Positions 60,745-64,000 of a DNA stretch of 64,000 nucleotides are shown here, piece by piece (the stretch's first letter is position 1; each line of letters opens with the position of its first letter). A model generated the notes under the pieces. It had not been told where the DNA came from. It searched no databases and worked only from the letters and a program-made list of their open reading frames with translations. Position numbers and translations under genes: made by a program. The DNA is from an uncultured Roseibium sp. (GTDB lineage Bacteria > Pseudomonadota > Alphaproteobacteria > Rhizobiales > Stappiaceae). The DNA is taken from contig NZ_CANMFD010000005.1 in assembly GCF_947496995.1 (NCBI RefSeq), forward strand, positions 124,001-188,000, in the 5' to 3' direction.

Positions 60745-61512
60745 TTACTCCGCAGGCTGCGCGGTTGCGACCGCGGAACGGGGGTGGGCGGCGCTGGCGG
60801 CCCGCAGGCGCAGCGTGCGCACGCGGCGGCGCAGGATCTCGTTGCGCATCGCCATCAGGTGCAGCACGAAAAACAGCAGCGTGAAGGCAACCGCCATGAC
60901 GAGCAGAGGCCAGAGGATATCCAGGTGAATGGTCGGACCGTCCATGCGCATGACGCTGGCCGGCTGATGCAGCGTGTTCCACCAGTCGACCGAAAACTTG
61001 ATCACCGGCAGATTGAGAGCGCCGACGAGGGTCAGAACGGCAGCCGCCTTGCCGGCCTTGATCGGATCGTCCATCGTGCGCCACAGGGTCATCAGACCGA
61101 GATACATGATCAGCAGAACGAGTACGGATGTCAGCCTGGCGTCCCACACCCAGTAGGTGCCCCACATGGGTTTGCCCCAGAGCGACCCGGTGACCAGCGC
61201 CATGAAGGTGAAGGCCGCGCCGATCGGCGCGGCGGCCTTGGCGGACACGTCGGCGAGAGGGTGTTTCCAGACCAGTGTGCCAAGCGACGAGACGGCCATG
61301 ATGGAATAGCACATCATCGACAGCCACGCGGCGGGCACGTGGATATACATGATGCGGACCGTCTGACCCTGCTGGTAGTCCTCCGGAGCGACGAAGAAAC
61401 TCATGTAGAGCCCGGCCCCGAAGGCCAGCACGCACAGGCCGGTGAGCCAGGGGAGAACCACCTGGACCAGCTTCAGAAACCGCGTCGGATTTGCATAATC
61501 CCAAAATGCCAT
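60745..61512 (-). CDS. ccmC: Heme exporter permease CcmC
   Basis: CcmC handles heme and passes it to the chaperone CcmE. The protein is 255 residues with six membrane helices and the tryptophan-rich WGTYWVWDARLTSVLVL motif that binds heme on the periplasmic side, with conserved His residues in nearby loops. The start at 61512 lies about 105 bp after ccmB, so it may have its own ribosome site. It is followed closely by ccmD. Confidence 0.94.
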   Translation of the reverse strand: MAFWDYANPTRFLKLVQVVLPWLTGLCVLAFGAGLYMSFFVAPEDYQQGQTVRIMYIHVPAAWLSMMCYSIMAVSSLGTLVWKHPLADVSAKAAAPIGAAFTFMALVTGSLWGKPMWGTYWVWDARLTSVLVLLIMYLGLMTLWRTMDDPIKAGKAAAVLTLVGALNLPVIKFSVDWWNTLHQPASVMRMDGPTIHLDILWPLLVMAVAFTLLFFVLHLMAMRNEILRRRVRTLRLRAASAAHPRSAVATAQPAE

Positions 61513-61618
61513 GCTTGCTTTTACTGCAGTCTTGCGATGCCATCAATGAACCGAACGTCGCAGAGGCGCATTGCGCTCGCTCAAGCCATCAAATGACTCA
61601 ATATAATCGGAAAGTGAT

Positions 61619-62290
61619 CTAGTCGGTTGCGAAGCGGAGGGCGGCGGCCGAGGCGATCGGGCCGATGACCGCGGCAATCAGCGAGAGGGCGCACAGGATC
61701 AGAAACGGCGTGAGAAACGGCACCGGATCGTGAATGGCGGCATCGGCGGAGCTGACGCCGAAAATCAGCACCGGTATCGCCAGCGGCACCACGAGAACGG
61801 CCAGCAGAAGTCCGCCCCGGCGCAGGGACACGGTCAGCGCCGCACCAATGGCTCCGATCAGAGTAAGGGCCGGAGTTCCGACCAGAAGCGTCAGGGTGAC
61901 GGCGCCCATCGCCAGCGGATCGATATTCAGAAACACCGCCAGCAGGGGCGCGGCGGCGACGAGGGGCAGGCCGGTTGCCACCCAGTGAGCGAGACACTTG
62001 ATCAGAACCACCAGTTCCAGCGGCCGACCGGCCATCAGCATCAGGTCGAGCGTGCCGTCGTCCCGATCCGCCTGGAACAGCCGGTCGAGCCCCAGCAGCG
62101 TAGCAAGCAGGGCACCGATCCAAAGGATCGCCGGCCCGATGCGCGACAGAAGGTTGAGATCCGGGCCGACGCCGAAGGGAATGACGGTGACGACGGCCAG
62201 GAAAAACAGCACTCCCACGAGCGCGCTTCCGCCCACCCGGACGGACAGGCGCAGGTCACGCTGGAAAAGAGCGATTGCCCAGGGGCTCAT
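61619..62290 (-). CDS. ccmB: Heme exporter permease CcmB
   Basis: CcmB is the membrane subunit that, with CcmA and CcmC, releases heme-bound CcmE. The protein is 223 residues with six membrane helices and the conserved RADRDDGTLDLMLMAGRPLELVVLIKCLAHWVATGLPL-type block (here QADRDDGTL). Its ATG overlaps the ccmA stop (62287-62290), so translation is coupled. Confidence 0.93.
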   Translation of the reverse strand: MSPWAIALFQRDLRLSVRVGGSALVGVLFFLAVVTVIPFGVGPDLNLLSRIGPAILWIGALLATLLGLDRLFQADRDDGTLDLMLMAGRPLELVVLIKCLAHWVATGLPLVAAAPLLAVFLNIDPLAMGAVTLTLLVGTPALTLIGAIGAALTVSLRRGGLLLAVLVVPLAIPVLIFGVSSADAAIHDPVPFLTPFLILCALSLIAAVIGPIASAAALRFATD

Positions 62291-62949
62291 TGCATCGCTT
62301 CCTCGAGAGGCAGATCGGCCGTATCCCCGGTCTGCAGGTGCAGGATCAGCGTTTTTTCAAGCGCCAGATCGGCATGGGTCGCCGTCACGATCAGGCCTCC
62401 GGCCGCAAGATGGGTGTTCATCAGGTTCAGAAGCTGCGTTTCCGACACCCTGTCGAGCGCCGCGGTCGGTTCGTCCATCAGCCAGATCGGTCTTGGCGTC
62501 ACCAGAAGCCGGCAAAGCGACAGTCTGCGTTTTTGTCCGGCCGAAAGGAAAGCCGCAGGCAGTTGGGCCGTGTGTCCGATGCCCAGGATATCGAGTGCTT
62601 CCAGAGGCTTCACCGGACCGTCGGAAAATCCGGAAACGTGAGCCGCAGCGGAAAAACTCTGCCAGAACCGCAGGTTCTCCAGTGCCGACAGGGCCGGCTT
62701 GACCGCATCCTGGTGGCCGAAATAATGGATGTGCTCTTCAGGGGGCGTGTCCGGGACACCGCCCTCCAGCCGGATCGATCCATGCGCAAGCGGGACCAGC
62801 CCCGCCAGCGTGCGCAGAAGCGACGACTTGCCGATGCCGTTGGCGCCGGTCACCACCAGGGCGCACCCGCCTTCCAGCGAGAACGACAGGTCCTCGAACA
62901 CCCGGCGTCCGCCGCGGTCGATGGTCAGGTTTTCGGCGATGAGTTTCAG
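62287..62949 (-). CDS. ccmA: Heme exporter ATP-binding protein CcmA
   Basis: CcmA is the ATPase of the CcmAB complex. It has Walker A GANGIGKSS, the signature FLSAGQKRRLSLCRLLV, Walker B IWLMDEPTAALD and switch-His ATHAD. The GTG at 62901 gives 204 residues but drops the first strand of the fold (KLIAENLTIDRGGR). The only in-frame initiator-like codon before that strand is CTG at 62949, with GGAG 6 nt upstream, giving 220 residues as in homologues. I therefore extend to 62949 as the likely start; GTG at 62901 is the conservative alternative. Confidence 0.85.
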   Translation of the reverse strand: MKLIAENLTIDRGGRRVFEDLSFSLEGGCALVVTGANGIGKSSLLRTLAGLVPLAHGSIRLEGGVPDTPPEEHIHYFGHQDAVKPALSALENLRFWQSFSAAAHVSGFSDGPVKPLEALDILGIGHTAQLPAAFLSAGQKRRLSLCRLLVTPRPIWLMDEPTAALDRVSETQLLNLMNTHLAAGGLIVTATHADLALEKTLILHLQTGDTADLPLEEAMQ

Positions 62950-63030
62950 GGTCGACTCCGGCGCGGATTTATTGAGCCTCCTTTGTTAGAGGGCCGCAAG
63001 GGGCGGTGGCAAGTGCGCAAATACGCCCAG

Positions 63031-63123
63031 GGGTCGGGAGACAGGTTGCCAAACCCGGCCGGTGAACCCGGCAAGGAAGCAGCCGCGCCGGCCGGGTCCG
63101 CGGATGTGGCCACCGCAGACCCT
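63031..63123 (+). ncRNA. SRP-RNA-like sequence with shortened apical loop
   Basis: The stretch contains AAGGAAGCAGCC (63072-63083), the sequence typical of the 3' strand of the SRP-RNA domain IV loop, inside a perfect 10-bp stem ACCCGGCCGG (63053-63062) / CCGGCCGGGT (63088-63097). GGGTC and GACCC near the ends can pair as a terminal helix. Unlike a normal 4.5S RNA, the 5' side reads GGTGAACCCGGCAAGG, so the conserved GTCAGGTCC-GGAA-GGA hairpin is missing or strongly altered. It could be a divergent or degenerate SRP RNA, or an unrelated structured RNA. It lies between two minus-strand genes. Confidence 0.4.
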
Positions 63124-63141
63124 CATCTTAGCCGGATGGTA

Positions 63142-63918
63142 TCAGTCGAATACGGACGCGATCTGGTCGACGCTGATGCCTTCCTTGATCTCGCGCAGCC
63201 GGGCGTAGATCAGGGCCACCAGGATACTGATGTAGCCCACTCCGATGGCGGAAAGCGCCGAGAACAGGATGGTGGCAAGGATGGTGCCGCCGATGTACGC
63301 GACAAGTCCGATGATCAGGCCCACCACGAAGTTTATGACGATGATGAGGATCAGAGCCAGGACAAGCGCGCCGGCGATCGGCCAGCGGTATTGTTTGGTG
63401 AGCCGGGCACTGCGGCCGAGGCCGCCAAAACCGACGCGTTCGATGACGATTGCCGGGACCATTACCGAGAACACCGCATAGACCCAGAGTCCCGGAATGA
63501 TAAACAGGAGAGTTGCGAAGCCGGCCAGTATGCCGGCGACCAGGCTCAGGATCGCAACGGGCAGCAAGGCGCTCAGCGCGGGCCCGATATACCGTCCCGG
63601 CTGCACCGGCCGCTTCAGTTTTGCGTCATAGGCAAGTTGCACCAGAAGAGCGGTCGTCAGGGAGTAGATCACCATTTCCACGATGAACGCCAAACCGAAA
63701 GCGGCGGTGCCGCCGGCATCGTTGAATGTGGGCTCTGCCACGCCGAGTGCGACATCGAAGCCAATCAGTCCGCCTGACAACACGAGACCCACCAGAACGG
63801 GCACGAAGGCGACGAGGATCACTTTGAGGAAATTTCCGAAAAGGATCGAAAAACTGTCGCCGATCAGGGCGCCGACGCCGAGTGGGACCTTGGGCTGATC
63901 GAGGGGGGTGTCAGTCAT
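63142..63918 (-). CDS. Multi-span membrane protein of unknown function
   Basis: The protein is 258 residues with about six membrane helices and a short cytoplasmic start (MTDTPLDQPKVPLGVGALIGDSFSILFGNFLKV). The pattern, with VPAIVIERVGFGGLGRSARLTKQYRW in the middle, resembles the glycerophosphodiesterase-type membrane domain and YciC-like proteins often annotated only as membrane proteins. No function can be given. It is the last gene in the window, and its promoter lies in the terminal AT-rich bases. Confidence 0.7.
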   Translation of the reverse strand: MTDTPLDQPKVPLGVGALIGDSFSILFGNFLKVILVAFVPVLVGLVLSGGLIGFDVALGVAEPTFNDAGGTAAFGLAFIVEMVIYSLTTALLVQLAYDAKLKRPVQPGRYIGPALSALLPVAILSLVAGILAGFATLLFIIPGLWVYAVFSVMVPAIVIERVGFGGLGRSARLTKQYRWPIAGALVLALILIIVINFVVGLIIGLVAYIGGTILATILFSALSAIGVGYISILVALIYARLREIKEGISVDQIASVFD

Positions 63919-64000
63919 TCCGGAACTCCAATTTTTTCAAAGTAATTTTAAAACGGATCTATTGAATTACAAAACAGGCACATGTCTCCATGCTGCGAAG

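Noticed and set aside
63031-63050. GGTCGGGAGAC resembling the B12 box of a cobalamin riboswitch
   Set aside because: The other riboswitch blocks would have to follow rather than precede the box, and no plus-strand gene lies downstream.
62275-63777. 500-codon plus-strand frame opposite ccmA and the last membrane protein
   Set aside because: It is antisense to two supported genes, has low-complexity composition and no recognisable domain.

Overview
The window is chromosomal DNA from a high-GC alphaproteobacterium, most likely a marine member of the Hyphomicrobiales close to Stappiaceae (Roseibium/Labrenzia-like). This rests on gene content: a complete C-P lyase cluster with an adjacent phnF, several TRAP components, DUF2794, DUF1223 and DUF924 proteins, a ccmABCDG block and a sigma-54-type glnK-amtB unit. 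The taxonomic call is inference, because no rRNA gene is present.

Layout. 0-10 kb: the 3' part of an AsmA-like gene, then a minus-strand phosphonate C-P lyase cluster (phnGHIJKL, a 2H-phosphoesterase-like gene, phnM, phnN) divergent from the regulator phnF. No phosphonate transporter genes lie here. 10-15 kb: an outer-membrane protein, a TetR regulator divergent from an AhpD-like protein, a CYTH-CHAD protein, a cupin and tRNA-Leu(CAA). 15.2-21.4 kb: a low-GC genomic island bounded by the tRNA-Leu 3' end and a perfect 17-bp copy of it. It carries an IS5-family element, a serine-resolvase remnant, a Septu-like ATPase + HNH nuclease pair and a DarTG toxin-antitoxin pair. No integrase is visible. 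21.5-25.3 kb: a DedA-like protein, dsbB, a minimal zincin, inorganic pyrophosphatase and a GNAT acetyltransferase.

25.5-31.3 kb: degradative HMG-CoA reductase in one operon with a three-part TRAP transporter, divergent from a MocR-type regulator; this looks like a mevalonate uptake and catabolism module. 31.7-46.6 kb: mostly housekeeping and envelope genes (DUF2794, a uridine kinase-like protein, a subtilisin autotransporter, a Bax inhibitor-1 protein, an FtsX-type ABC exporter with its ATPase divergent from tesA, an aldo/keto reductase, thpR, a glycosyltransferase, an alpha/beta hydrolase, an AlkA-like glycosylase, gluQ, an AEC transporter). 46.9-52.3 kb: a soluble hybrid kinase, a PAP2 phosphatase, LMW-PTP, pterin dehydratase, TusA-like and DUF924 proteins. 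52.5-56.1 kb: glnK-amtB and a second ammonium transporter, each behind a sigma-54-like site. 56-64 kb: a HAD phosphatase, an orphan sugar-type ABC permease, a CDF transporter, DUF1223, the cytochrome c maturation genes ccmGDCBA (ccmD is only 57 codons), an SRP-RNA-like sequence and a membrane protein.

The most interesting part is the tRNA-Leu island: a roughly 6-kb defence cassette whose two ends carry repeated GTGGGACA motifs that look like recombinase arm sites although no recombinase gene is left.
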